A stretch of 64,000 nt of DNA from DAIPJH01 sp036770365. GTDB taxonomy: Bacteria > Pseudomonadota > Alphaproteobacteria > Rickettsiales > UBA998. The notes below the pieces were generated by a model. The model saw nothing but the letters and a program-made list of their open reading frames with translations, did not search any database and had not been told where the DNA came from. The stretch lies in assembly GCA_036770365.1 (NCBI GenBank), contig DAIPJH010000005.1, positions 93,618 through 157,617 of the forward strand, in the 5' to 3' direction. The position numbers were made by a program, and so were the translations under genes. Every line of letters starts with the position of its first letter. The first letter of the stretch is position 1. Below, in pieces: positions 52,785-60,855 of this stretch.

Positions 52785-53318
52785 ATGAAAAAACACCTGA
52801 TTTTTCCTTTCATTATACTTTCATCCATTCTAATTACAACAGGTTGTGTTAAAGGTCAGAGTCAGAATCAATATCTTGAGGATGAAGTTGGCACAAGCCG
52901 TACCGTTACCTTTGCAACCATTATCCAGTCTCGCCCTGTCGGCATCACAGGCAAAAGCACAGGCACTGGCGCACTTGCCGGCGGAGCAGTCGGCGCAGGC
53001 AGTGGAGCTTATATCGGCAATGGCTCAGGTTCAGTATGGGCAATGGCGGGCGGCGCAGTTATCGGCGCAGTCGCAGGCGCAGCGGCAGAGCAAGCAGCTA
53101 AAGACCGTGGCGGCATCGAATATGTCCTTACCAAAGAAAATGGCAAAACCATTACCATCGTCCAAGAACTCGGTGAAGGTGAACGCATCTTTAATAATGG
53201 GGAACGCGTGATGATCCAAACCTCTGGTAGTTATCAACGTGTACTTCCTGCGCAACAATTACCAACAGCAGTAGCACGTCCCAAAGGCATTACCGTCATC
53301 GACGACCCTAAAAAATGA
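52785..53318 (+). CDS. 17-kDa-type glycine-zipper outer-membrane lipoprotein
   Basis: A 177-residue protein with lipoprotein signal and lipobox ITTGC (C21). Residues about 60-110 form a glycine-zipper (GTGALAGGAVGAGSGAYIG, then AGGAVIGAVAGAAAEQA), as in the rickettsial 17-kDa antigen and SlyB. It is probably anchored in the outer membrane. Function is unknown. A perfect palindrome begins at its stop codon (53316-53329). The rickettsial resemblance is consistent with an alphaproteobacterium but not diagnostic. Confidence 0.85.
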   Translation: MKKHLIFPFIILSSILITTGCVKGQSQNQYLEDEVGTSRTVTFATIIQSRPVGITGKSTGTGALAGGAVGAGSGAYIGNGSGSVWAMAGGAVIGAVAGAAAEQAAKDRGGIEYVLTKENGKTITIVQELGEGERIFNNGERVMIQTSGSYQRVLPAQQLPTAVARPKGITVIDDPKK

Positions 53319-53329
53319 ACGATCGTTCA
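53316..53329. promoter_or_regulatory. Perfect 14-base palindrome, candidate TetR operator
   Basis: TGAACGATCGTTCA begins at the stop of the lipoprotein gene and lies about 230 bases before the BetI-like gene. It resembles the operator at 18261 (TGAAC...GTTCA). Confidence 0.5.
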
Positions 53330-53370
53330 ACACACCTAACGCAGCCTCCCGCCCTTTATTTTGCCTCAAA

Positions 53371-53392
53371 CCACTATACAATCGTATAGTGG
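53371..53392. promoter_or_regulatory. Inverted repeat, candidate operator
   Basis: CCACTATAC-AATC-GTATAGTGG is a perfect nine-base inverted repeat in the region upstream of the BetI-like regulator. No thymine run follows, so it is not a terminator. Confidence 0.5.
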
Positions 53393-53560
53393 CACAGGGG
53401 TAACAATATTCATTTATCACTTAAATAGTTAAAAAATAACCACCTGAATAATATGTTTATTTTTTTTTAAATTGGGTGCTTGATTTTTTCGTCCAGCGCG
53501 TCATAGTGGGACTTGCATTCAAGCAAATCAAAAACAATCATCCTCATATGGAGCATCGGC

Positions 53561-54307
53561 ATGGCTAAGAATACCCTCGCAAAACGTCGCACGATAAGTC
53601 CCGATTCAGCACGCAAAAAGATCAAGGATAAACGCCGTATCCAGCTTCTTGAAGCGAATATGGACTCGATTGCGAAGCGCGGGTTGGCTGAGACCACTAT
53701 CACCCATATTTCCCAAGCGGCAGGTATGTCACGCGGCATTATCAATTTCTATTTTGACTCTAAAGAAGCGATGATGCTTGATACATTACGCCATATCTTG
53801 GAAGAGCAAGCGCGTGTGTGGAATGATGCGTTAGAGCGCACGACCAATGATGATCCTGCAAAACAACTGCGCGCCGTGATTAATTCTATCTTCAACACAG
53901 GTTCTTGTGGCAAACGCATTCTCACAGTCTGGGCTGCCTTCATCGCACATGCAGTGACCCACGCGCCGTACCGCCATGAACTGGAACAGCAAACCAATGC
54001 CCTTAAAGGCACGTTAGGGCGCATTTGGAAGCAAATCAATACCCGTGATGACGAAGCGATGTTTGCGAATCATGTCTACGCGCTTATTCGTGGTTTTTGG
54101 ATTGAGTTGATGCTCAATGAATCTGGTCGCCCGCGTGAAGATATGGCCGCAGAAGTCTGGTCATTCATCGAAGAGAACATGGAAAGCAAACCAGCGTTGT
54201 CACTCGTGACCCAAGCGCGCAACCTCCCCCAACACCGCGCACGTCCAGCCACCACCAACCGCAATGACGAAGGTCAGCTTACGGCGGATTTATTTGGGGT
54301 GATGTAA
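53561..54307 (+). CDS. BetI-like TetR-family regulator
   Basis: The ATG at 53561 with GGAG upstream gives 248 residues (MAKNTLAKRRT...). The helix-turn-helix is about 40-75 (KRGLAETTITHISQAAGMSRGIINFYF), very like BetI. The last 30 residues are a charged, disordered tail (RARPATTNRNDEGQLTADLFGVM). No choline or betaine genes are nearby, so the ligand cannot be stated. Two inverted repeats lie upstream. A clear terminator follows. Confidence 0.85.
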   Translation: MAKNTLAKRRTISPDSARKKIKDKRRIQLLEANMDSIAKRGLAETTITHISQAAGMSRGIINFYFDSKEAMMLDTLRHILEEQARVWNDALERTTNDDPAKQLRAVINSIFNTGSCGKRILTVWAAFIAHAVTHAPYRHELEQQTNALKGTLGRIWKQINTRDDEAMFANHVYALIRGFWIELMLNESGRPREDMAAEVWSFIEENMESKPALSLVTQARNLPQHRARPATTNRNDEGQLTADLFGVM

Positions 54308-54335
54308 CCTAAAGATTAGATACTAGAGACTAATT

Positions 54336-54373
54336 AAAAAGGCTTAGAGATTTCTCTGAGCCTTTTTGTTTTT
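54336..54373 (+). terminator. Rho-independent terminator of the BetI-like gene
   Basis: AAAAAGGCTTAGAGA, loop TTTC, TCTGAGCCTTTTT with further Ts. It starts about 28 bases after the stop. Confidence 0.92.
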
Positions 54374-54472
54374 AAGTAGTAGCCAAAATTGCAATGTTTA
54401 AATTATGCTTAAGCCCCATACATGCTCCCCTAATCCCGCAATACAATCTCATGAACATAAAGAATAAAGGTT

Positions 54473-54503
54473 AAAAAATAAAAAAGGGCGAAGCTTTCGC
54501 CCC
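54473..54503 (-). terminator. Rho-independent terminator of typA
   Basis: On the minus strand GGGCGAA-AGC-TTCGCCC is followed by TTTTTTATTTTTT. It lies about 65 bases past the typA stop. Confidence 0.85.
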
Positions 54504-54568
54504 ACCCTTTTTATAGTATGTACTCTCAACCTCTAGACACCAGCTTGTGCTAGTGGACAAAGAAAGAA

Positions 54569-56398
54569 CTACACAGCTTTTTTGCTTGAACGCATTGCTT
54601 TTTTGCGTTCATTCGCATCTAGTTCACGCTTACGCAAACGAAGTGATTTTGGTGTCACTTCGACCAATTCATCTTCTTCAATGTAAGAAATCATTTCTTC
54701 CAATGTAAGAACACGAGGTGGAACAAGGCGAATCGCCTCATCTGTTCCAGACGCCCGAATATTGGTCAATTGTTTACCTTTAAGCACATTGATCTCTAGA
54801 TCATTATCACGTGAATGCTCTCCCACAATCATCCCTGCATAGACTTTATCTTGCGGTTTGATGAACATCGTACCGCGATCTTGCAAGTTAAAGATAGCAT
54901 ATGCCACCGCATCACCCTTATCCGTTGAGATAAGCGCACCATTACGACGACCTTGAATATCACCTTTATATGGTTCATGTGTATGATATAGACGGTTCAT
55001 TACCCCTGTACCGCGTGTATCGGTCAGAAACTCACTCTGATACCCAATCAAACCACGTGAAGGCGCGTGAAAAATGATACGGGTTTTTCCACCGCCTGAG
55101 GGACGCATATCCACCATCACCCCTTTACGAGTTGAAACTTTTTCTACAACCACGCCTGAATACTCATCATCCACATCAATCACAACTTCTTCGATTGGCT
55201 CTAATGTCTGACCCGTTTCCTCATCTTTTTTAAGCAAAACACGAGGGCGTGAGACCGTCAACTCAAAACCTTCACGACGCATAGTCTCAATCAACACACC
55301 AAGCTGTAACTCTCCACGACCACCAACTTCATACGCATCTTTACCATCCGTTTCGTTCACAGTAATAGCAACATTGGTCTCCGCTTCAGCGTAAAGACGA
55401 TCACGAATCATACGTGAAGTAACTTTCGTACCTTCTGTCCCTGCATAGGGTGAATCATTTACGCTAAGCGTGATTGCCATTGTCGGCGGATCAATAGGAG
55501 TAGATTTGATAGGAGTCGCCACCGCAATATCACAAATTGTATCCGCTACCGACGCATTTTGTAGCCCTGCAATGCAGATAATATCACCAGCAACCGCCAT
55601 ATCAACTGGAACACGGTTTACGCCTGCGAAAGTTTGCAACTTGGTCAAACGCCCTGTTTCAACAGTAGAACCATCAAGGCTCATCGCTTTGATCGGCATA
55701 TTCACCCGCGCTGTACCACTATAAATACGCCCCGTTAAGACACGCCCAAGATACGGATCAGCCTCAAGCATGGTCACTAACATCCCAAACGGCGCATCGG
55801 CATCCACGTCAGGCTTATGTACATGTTTTACAATCAACTCAAGCAATGGAGAAAGATTCTCACGCGGAGCTTCCAAACTATCCGCACACCAACCATCACG
55901 ACCAGAAGCATACATCACAGGAAAGTCCAGCTGCTCTTCGTTCGCATCTAAGGCACAGAATAAATCAAAAACTTCATTCACTACTTCTTCACAACGCGCA
56001 TCAGGACGATCCACTTTGTTAATGATAACGATCGGACGCAAACCTTGTGCAAGTGCTTTGGAAAGCACGAACTTGGTTTGTGGCATTGGACCTTCCGCTG
56101 CATCGGTTAGCAAAATCACACCATCTACCATCGACAATACACGCTCAACTTCACCACCAAAATCGGCGTGACCAGGGGTATCTACGATATTAATGCGAAT
56201 GTCTTCCCACTTGATCGACGTACATTTCGCCAAAATAGTAATTCCACGCTCCTTTTCCAAATCATTGGAATCCATCACGCGCTCATCTACCGCTTGATTG
56301 CTACGGAATGTACCGCTTTGTTGAAGGAGTGAGTCAATCATGGTGGTTTTACCATGGTCAACGTGCGCGATAATCGCAATATTACGTATTTCTTTCAT
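54569..56398 (-). CDS. typA: GTPase TypA/BipA
   Basis: A protein of about 609 residues, a ribosome-associated translational GTPase used in stress and cold adaptation. G1 is AHVDHGKTTMIDSLL, G3 VDTPGHADFGGEVER, G4 NKVDRPDA; domain II to V follow, with GRGELQLGVLIETMRREGFE and the C-terminal TypA-specific EMISYIEEDELVEVTPKSLRLRKR. The ATG at 56398 starts MKEIRNIAIIAHVDHGKT; an ATG at 56416 adds six residues and is less likely. It is transcribed alone from a divergent region shared with the small gene at 56589. Confidence 0.96.
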   Translation of the reverse strand: MKEIRNIAIIAHVDHGKTTMIDSLLQQSGTFRSNQAVDERVMDSNDLEKERGITILAKCTSIKWEDIRINIVDTPGHADFGGEVERVLSMVDGVILLTDAAEGPMPQTKFVLSKALAQGLRPIVIINKVDRPDARCEEVVNEVFDLFCALDANEEQLDFPVMYASGRDGWCADSLEAPRENLSPLLELIVKHVHKPDVDADAPFGMLVTMLEADPYLGRVLTGRIYSGTARVNMPIKAMSLDGSTVETGRLTKLQTFAGVNRVPVDMAVAGDIICIAGLQNASVADTICDIAVATPIKSTPIDPPTMAITLSVNDSPYAGTEGTKVTSRMIRDRLYAEAETNVAITVNETDGKDAYEVGGRGELQLGVLIETMRREGFELTVSRPRVLLKKDEETGQTLEPIEEVVIDVDDEYSGVVVEKVSTRKGVMVDMRPSGGGKTRIIFHAPSRGLIGYQSEFLTDTRGTGVMNRLYHTHEPYKGDIQGRRNGALISTDKGDAVAYAIFNLQDRGTMFIKPQDKVYAGMIVGEHSRDNDLEINVLKGKQLTNIRASGTDEAIRLVPPRVLTLEEMISYIEEDELVEVTPKSLRLRKRELDANERKKAMRSSKKAV

Positions 56399-56588
56399 GT
56401 GTGCGCTTTCTATCAAAAATCAAATATTTTAAGAACGCGCGCTTATACCCTTGTGCAGCGCAAAAAGCAATGGCTTACATAAAAAAAGAAACTCTTAGAA
56501 CAATAAAGACAATAGAACATAGTTTTGTCATGAGAATGTCATAAAAACATGATAGCTTAATGACGGAAAATGATAAAAACAGCAAGAT

Positions 56589-56864
56589 ATGGCATTTGAA
56601 TTTTTAGATCGCTGGCAACATAAAGGCAATGAGTTCTTTGGGAATCTGATTACCAAACTCGCCATTATTGGTGCAGGCGTTACCGCCGCCTATTTCGGTA
56701 TAAAATGGCTGGGGGATAAAGCTAAACACCAAAACACCCCATCAGACCACTCCGCAACGGACACCCCTATCACCAGAGAATATTCACCCCCTTCAGAAAG
56801 CTTAACACCACCAAATTCACCCGCATCAGAACAAAGAAAAATTAGCAATGAAAGAGGAAGATAA
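56589..56864 (+). CDS. Small membrane protein of unknown function
   Basis: A 91-residue protein with one transmembrane segment (about 20-45: LITKLAIIGAGVTAAYFGIKWLG) and a disordered Ser/Pro/Thr-rich C-terminal half. No strong ribosome-binding site is visible. Two bases separate its stop from the next small gene, so the pair is probably translated together. No family is recognised. Confidence 0.55.
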   Translation: MAFEFLDRWQHKGNEFFGNLITKLAIIGAGVTAAYFGIKWLGDKAKHQNTPSDHSATDTPITREYSPPSESLTPPNSPASEQRKISNERGR

Positions 56865-56866
56865 TC

Positions 56867-57148
56867 ATGTCAGGACTCATGGGTGATGGACAAAACAATA
56901 ATTGGGTTGGCAAAATAAGTGATGTTGTCATTGGTATGTTCTCATCTTTATTTTCTATCATTGGCAATGTTGTAAAATTTGCATGGAACAGCATCACAGG
57001 ATCTTCTTCCGCTAACGCTTCAGAACAACCACCAGCGACCTACACGGCTGCACCTCCTACCATGCAACCCCTCGCTACAGTGGACAACCCAAACCATGGA
57101 TTATCATCCCTTAGCCGTCCACGCCCAACCTATAAAAGCCTCTGGTAA
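56867..57148 (+). CDS. Small hydrophobic protein of unknown function
   Basis: A 93-residue protein: residues about 15-45 are an amphipathic or membrane helix (DVVIGMFSSLFSIIGNVVKFAW), followed by a Ser/Pro/Ala-rich tail ending PRPTYKSLW. AGGAAG precedes the ATG. It pairs with the preceding gene, which has a similar layout (one hydrophobic stretch plus Pro/Ser tail). They might form a two-component membrane unit, but nothing more can be said. Confidence 0.55.
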   Translation: MSGLMGDGQNNNWVGKISDVVIGMFSSLFSIIGNVVKFAWNSITGSSSANASEQPPATYTAAPPTMQPLATVDNPNHGLSSLSRPRPTYKSLW

Positions 57149-57189
57149 TCTAGCTTGATACCATCCATCATTTACGCTAGACCATTTTC

Positions 57190-57708
57190 ATGAAAAAAAT
57201 ACTCTTTATTTGCACAGGAAATATCTGCCGCTCACCCTCAGCGGATGGTATTTTGCGCGCTAAAATTGCTAAACTTGGGCTGGAATCCATGATTTCTGTG
57301 GATTCTGCAGGTACAAGCCGCTTCCATGTGGGGCAATCTCCCGACCCACGATCTAGTCAAGCCGCATTAAAGCGCGGCTATGATTTATCTCCCCTACGCG
57401 CCCGCTCTGTTAAGACTACTGATTTCGATGATTTTGATTTATTGCTTGCGCTTGATGGTGGTCATGAGCAAGAATTACACGAACGCGCGCCCACCCATCA
57501 CGCACACAAAATCAAACTTTTCCTACCTTACGTCGGCGTCGCTCATCCACGCGAAGTCCCCGACCCATATTACGGCGGCGCAGATGGCTTTGAAGATGTA
57601 CTCGATATGCTAGAAATTGGCTGCGATGCACTTATTCACAAAATATTAGACGAAATGGAGGAAGATCATGGTTGCATATCTCATGGTGCGTGCGGATGTG
57701 CGCGATAA
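57190..57708 (+). CDS. Low-molecular-weight protein tyrosine phosphatase
   Basis: A 172-residue enzyme with P-loop FICTGNICRSPSA (nucleophile C8, R14) and the general-acid loop PDPYYGG near residue 129. These are the LMW-PTP hallmarks. Substrates could include tyrosine kinases of polysaccharide synthesis or arginine-phosphorylated proteins; nothing here decides. The last ten residues (CISHGACGCAR) come from the region overlapping the next gene by 41 bases. Confidence 0.92.
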   Translation: MKKILFICTGNICRSPSADGILRAKIAKLGLESMISVDSAGTSRFHVGQSPDPRSSQAALKRGYDLSPLRARSVKTTDFDDFDLLLALDGGHEQELHERAPTHHAHKIKLFLPYVGVAHPREVPDPYYGGADGFEDVLDMLEIGCDALIHKILDEMEEDHGCISHGACGCAR

Positions 57709-57961
57709 AGATGCTTACGGCGAATATGCCAAACGTAGCCCTGCGGTCGTCGCACAATTTGGTGGGCGTTACCTCGCACGAGGAGGTGAAACCATCAGCC
57801 TAGAAGGCTCGCAAGAATCTCGCCGCTGCGTGATTATCGAGTTCCCTTCTCTCGCCGCAGCCAAAGCCTTTTATGATTCACCAGAATATCAATCAGCGCG
57901 TGATTTCCGCAAAGACGCTGGGGACGCGGAGTTTATTGTCGTTGATGGGTATCAAAGTTAA
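57668..57961 (+). CDS. DUF1330 family protein
   Basis: A 97-residue alpha-beta ferredoxin-like protein: MVAYLMVRADVRDKDAYGEYAK, LARGGETISLEG and FPSLAAAKAFYDSPEYQSARDFRKDAGDAEFIVVDG, the full DUF1330 pattern. Function is unknown; relatives resemble dimeric alpha-beta-barrel monooxygenase-like proteins. GGAGGAAG precedes the start, which lies inside the phosphatase gene, so translation is likely coupled. Confidence 0.92.
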   Translation: MVAYLMVRADVRDKDAYGEYAKRSPAVVAQFGGRYLARGGETISLEGSQESRRCVIIEFPSLAAAKAFYDSPEYQSARDFRKDAGDAEFIVVDGYQS

Positions 57962-58062
57962 GTCCCCCACCCCTAAAAAATAAAAATACAAAACTATATC
58001 GTTGCACTACGTACTAGTAATCGTTAGTTTCTACGTTCCAACCAATATGAAAGGTTCTCACC

Positions 58063-58650
58063 ATGTGGAAAAAACTTCTCTCTCTTTTTTCTATCGCGTT
58101 TTTAACCTCTAACGTAGCCACCGCGCAGCCTGCGCCTGTAGCTGCTCCAACCGCAGCACCAGCGGGCGTTTCTGACCCTGAGAACACCCTCTATCTTGAC
58201 CTTAAAGATGGTCGTGTGGTAATTGAACTTTTGCCGCAAGTCGCACCCAACCATGTTGCACGACTAAAAGAACTCGCACGCAAAGGCTTCTATGACGGTA
58301 TCGTGTTTCACCGCGTAATTGAAGGCTTCATGGCACAAACTGGTGATCCAACTGGCACAGGTTCTGGTGGTTCTGATTTGCCAGATTTAAAAGCGGAATT
58401 CAATAATACCCCACATGTTCGTGGTACGCTTTCGATGGCACGCGCCGCAAGCCCAGACAGCGCAAACAGCCAATTCTTTATCTGCCTCGCTGATTCTAAC
58501 TTCCTTGATAACCAATACACGGCGTTTGGTCGCGTGATTTCAGGCATGGAATTTGTCGACAACATCAAAAAAGGTAACCCGAACGATAATGGTTCGGTCA
58601 CTGCGCCTGATAAAATCGTGTCGCTCAAAGTAGCGGCAGACGTGAAGTAA
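58063..58650 (+). CDS. Periplasmic cyclophilin-type peptidyl-prolyl isomerase
   Basis: A 195-residue cyclophilin. A signal peptide (to about residue 21) and a Pro/Ala linker precede the fold: FYDGIVFHRVIEGFMAQTGD, SMARAASPDSANSQFFIC and TAFGRVISGMEFVDNI. Key residues Arg and Phe of the active site and the QFF segment are present. It would fold exported proteins. A palindromic repeat and queA follow. Confidence 0.94.
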   Translation: MWKKLLSLFSIAFLTSNVATAQPAPVAAPTAAPAGVSDPENTLYLDLKDGRVVIELLPQVAPNHVARLKELARKGFYDGIVFHRVIEGFMAQTGDPTGTGSGGSDLPDLKAEFNNTPHVRGTLSMARAASPDSANSQFFICLADSNFLDNQYTAFGRVISGMEFVDNIKKGNPNDNGSVTAPDKIVSLKVAADVK

Positions 58651-58655
58651 TTATG

Positions 58656-58741
58656 ATTTGCTTCCGCTTCGGTCTTCTGACCTTCGCGATAAGCCTAACG
58701 CCTTTGGCGACTAAAGGGCGAGGACTCCTGTCCTCGCTCTC
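58656..58741 (+). repeat. Palindromic intergenic repeat family, copy C
   Basis: This lies between the cyclophilin and queA. It has TTTGCTTCCGCTTCGG, CTTCGCGATAAGCCTAAC, stem CGCC-TTT-GGCG, GACTAAAGGGC and a perfect hairpin GCGAGGACTCCTGTCCTCGC. It is the best-preserved of the three copies (A 11546, B 13379). Orientation here is with transcription, whereas A and B are antisense. Confidence 0.8.
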
Positions 58742-58766
58742 ATGCCGCTAGGTCTGCCATATTCCC

Positions 58767-59795
58767 ATGCATATTTCCCTTTTTGATTTCACCCTTCCCA
58801 ATGCGCGTATCGCCACCAGCCCAGCGCGTCCGCGTGAGACTGCACGGCTCTTACATATCCATAAAGACACGCTGTCAGACAAACATATCTACGACCTGCC
58901 AGATATGCTCACTTCCAACGATGTGTTGGTGTTCAATAATTCCAAAGTAATTCCTGCGCGCCTCTATGGACTGCGCGGTGAGATGAAAGTAGAAGTTCTC
59001 CTTCATCGCAAACAAACAGACGACACATGGCTTGCTTTCGCTCGCCCGACCAAACGCCTCAAACCTGAACAAATAATTACCTTCGCGGATGACTTCCACG
59101 CGACCGTCATCGCTAAACGCGAAGAGGGCGATATCATCCTAAAATTCAGTGCGGATGGGGATGCTTTTTCAGAAAAACTCAAATGCTACGGTGAAATGCC
59201 ACTGCCACCCTATATCGCCCGTCCAGACGGCGCAAACGCCGCCGATATGGATGACTACCAAACCTGCTACGCGCAACATGAAGGCTCAGTCGCCGCCCCC
59301 ACCGCTGGGCTGCATTACACCCCCGAACTGCTTGAAAAATTACATACCAAAGGCATTGAAATGCACTGGGTCACACTGCATGTTGGCGCAGGCACGTTTC
59401 AACCTGTCAAAGTCGAGGATACGAACGACCACCACATGCACTCCGAATGGGGCGAAGTCGGTTCTGAGGTCGCCACCGCTCTCAACGCCGCCAAAGCGGC
59501 TGGAAAGCGCATCATCCCTGTGGGGACAACCTCCCTGCGTGTTCTCGAATCCGCCACGGACGAAGATGGTATCATCCACCCCTTTGCGCGTGACACCACA
59601 ATATTCATCACCCCAGGCTACCGCTTCCGCCTAATAGATGCACTGATGACCAATTTCCATTTACCAAAATCCACCCTGTTCATGCTGACCTGCGCCCTTG
59701 CAAGCACTGATACCATGCAACGCGCCTATGCCTACGCAATAAAAAATAACTACCGTTTCTATTCGTATGGCGATGCGTGTTTGATAGAACCTTAA
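58767..59795 (+). CDS. queA: S-adenosylmethionine:tRNA ribosyltransferase-isomerase QueA
   Basis: A 342-residue enzyme that transfers ribose from SAM to preQ1 at tRNA position 34. MHISLFDFTLPNARIATSPARPRETARLL, GEMPLPPYIARP and APTAGLHYTPELLEKL are the family signature. It makes epoxyqueuosine, the substrate of QueH (51970). tgt is 2.7 kb downstream, separated by unrelated genes, whereas queA and tgt are adjacent in many bacteria. Confidence 0.96.
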   Translation: MHISLFDFTLPNARIATSPARPRETARLLHIHKDTLSDKHIYDLPDMLTSNDVLVFNNSKVIPARLYGLRGEMKVEVLLHRKQTDDTWLAFARPTKRLKPEQIITFADDFHATVIAKREEGDIILKFSADGDAFSEKLKCYGEMPLPPYIARPDGANAADMDDYQTCYAQHEGSVAAPTAGLHYTPELLEKLHTKGIEMHWVTLHVGAGTFQPVKVEDTNDHHMHSEWGEVGSEVATALNAAKAAGKRIIPVGTTSLRVLESATDEDGIIHPFARDTTIFITPGYRFRLIDALMTNFHLPKSTLFMLTCALASTDTMQRAYAYAIKNNYRFYSYGDACLIEP

Positions 59796-60152
59796 GCTTT
59801 ATAATTAGAGACGGCAAAGCCGTCATTGCCCGAATGCGTAAGCATTTTGGGTGTAATACTCTGAGGTCGTTTGATAATATTTCGTCTTGAGTAATGAGCG
59901 CAAATTGCAAACAGCGCATAAAAAACCCAAAAGAAACAGTTTTCAGCATATCATTTCTCTTTAAATCTTTCAATGGGTTGAGATAAATTGCCATCAAATC
60001 TTCATACTACTCTGTCATAAAAATAATGTTTGACGAGCGACATAGGTATGTCATAATGATGTATATATTATGCTTTTATAGCACTACTGAACTTTATATT
60101 TTTACTAGCATAAAGTTAAAGTGCTACAACATACATCATAAGGACATACGTT
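59796..60152. other. Intergenic region with repeat copy
   Basis: This 357-base gap contains the repeat at 59817-59855, an AT-rich zone at 60040-60140 and the ribosome-binding site of vapB. No RNA gene is recognised. Confidence 0.5.
59817..59855. repeat. CCCGAATG-type palindromic repeat, copy 2
   Basis: GCCGTCATTGCCCGAATGC-GTAA-GCATTTTGGGTG is similar to 13651-13694. The inner stem of six bases is GAATGC/GCATTT. It lies just after queA. Confidence 0.65.
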
Positions 60153-60410
60153 ATGATACGCACACAAATCTATTTAGCCGAAAACCAATCCAAAGCATTA
60201 AAAGCCTTAGCTGCAAGCACGGGGCGCAAACAAAGCGAACTTATCCGCGAAGCGATGGACGCTTATTTAGCGCATCGCCAAACTCCCAAAACAGAAGATT
60301 GGAAAAAAGGCATCCTAAAAGCGGCAGGTATGTGGGAAGATCATAATACAATAGATGCCATGATTGCAGAAAATCGTCGCGGTAATGGACGTGCGTCCAC
60401 ACATGACTGA
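60153..60410 (+). CDS. Ribbon-helix-helix antitoxin (VapB-like)
   Basis: An 85-residue protein. The N-terminal ribbon-helix-helix (MIRTQIYLAENQSKALKALAA...ELIREAMDAYLA) would bind the operon operator, and the C-terminal half (about 50-85) would wrap the toxin. AAGGA lies about twelve bases before the ATG. It overlaps the toxin gene by eight bases, the usual antitoxin-toxin order. The family cannot be separated further than RHH/CopG. Confidence 0.88.
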   Translation: MIRTQIYLAENQSKALKALAASTGRKQSELIREAMDAYLAHRQTPKTEDWKKGILKAAGMWEDHNTIDAMIAENRRGNGRASTHD

Positions 60411-60777
60411 TATATTACTTGATACCTGCATTATCATTGACGTACTGCGCAAAAAACCTTCCGCTATCAATTTCATCAAAGAGCTAAAGAGTGAACCTTT
60501 TATCTCTGTATTATGTATAGCTGAATTGTACCAAGGCGCACGCAACGCGTATGAAACATCTGAAATTGATGCAACCGTTCAAAGCATGCTACCGATAGAA
60601 GTGACCCCTGCGATAGCACGTCTTGGCGGCTTGTATAGCCACAAATTCACAAAGAGTCATAATATTGGGCTTATAGATGCTCTCATTGGCGCAACTGCTG
60701 AACTCGAATCCCTCACACTCGTCACCCTCAACCAAAAACATTTTCCTTTCGTGAAAAACCTCATTGTTCCTTACTAA
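60403..60777 (+). CDS. PIN-domain toxin VapC
   Basis: A 124-residue PIN-domain ribonuclease. MTDILLDTCIIIDVL contains D7, AELYQGA has E41, and GLIDALIGATA has D92 with N110 in TLNQKHF; these are the acidic residues of the Mg site. The start at 60403 overlaps the antitoxin stop. The probable target is a tRNA or rRNA, as for other VapC proteins. The module lies between queA and the FAD oxidase, and may be an acquired unit. Confidence 0.9.
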   Translation: MTDILLDTCIIIDVLRKKPSAINFIKELKSEPFISVLCIAELYQGARNAYETSEIDATVQSMLPIEVTPAIARLGGLYSHKFTKSHNIGLIDALIGATAELESLTLVTLNQKHFPFVKNLIVPY

Positions 60778-60855
60778 AAATCTTCACCCGTCATAAAATC
60801 TTCATATTGCTATGCTACACCTAATAGTTAGATAGATTTGCAAAGACGCTTGAAA

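Noticed and set aside
60838..60855. TTG start extending the FAD oxidase
   Set aside because: It adds six residues with no better ribosome-binding site than the ATG at 60856.
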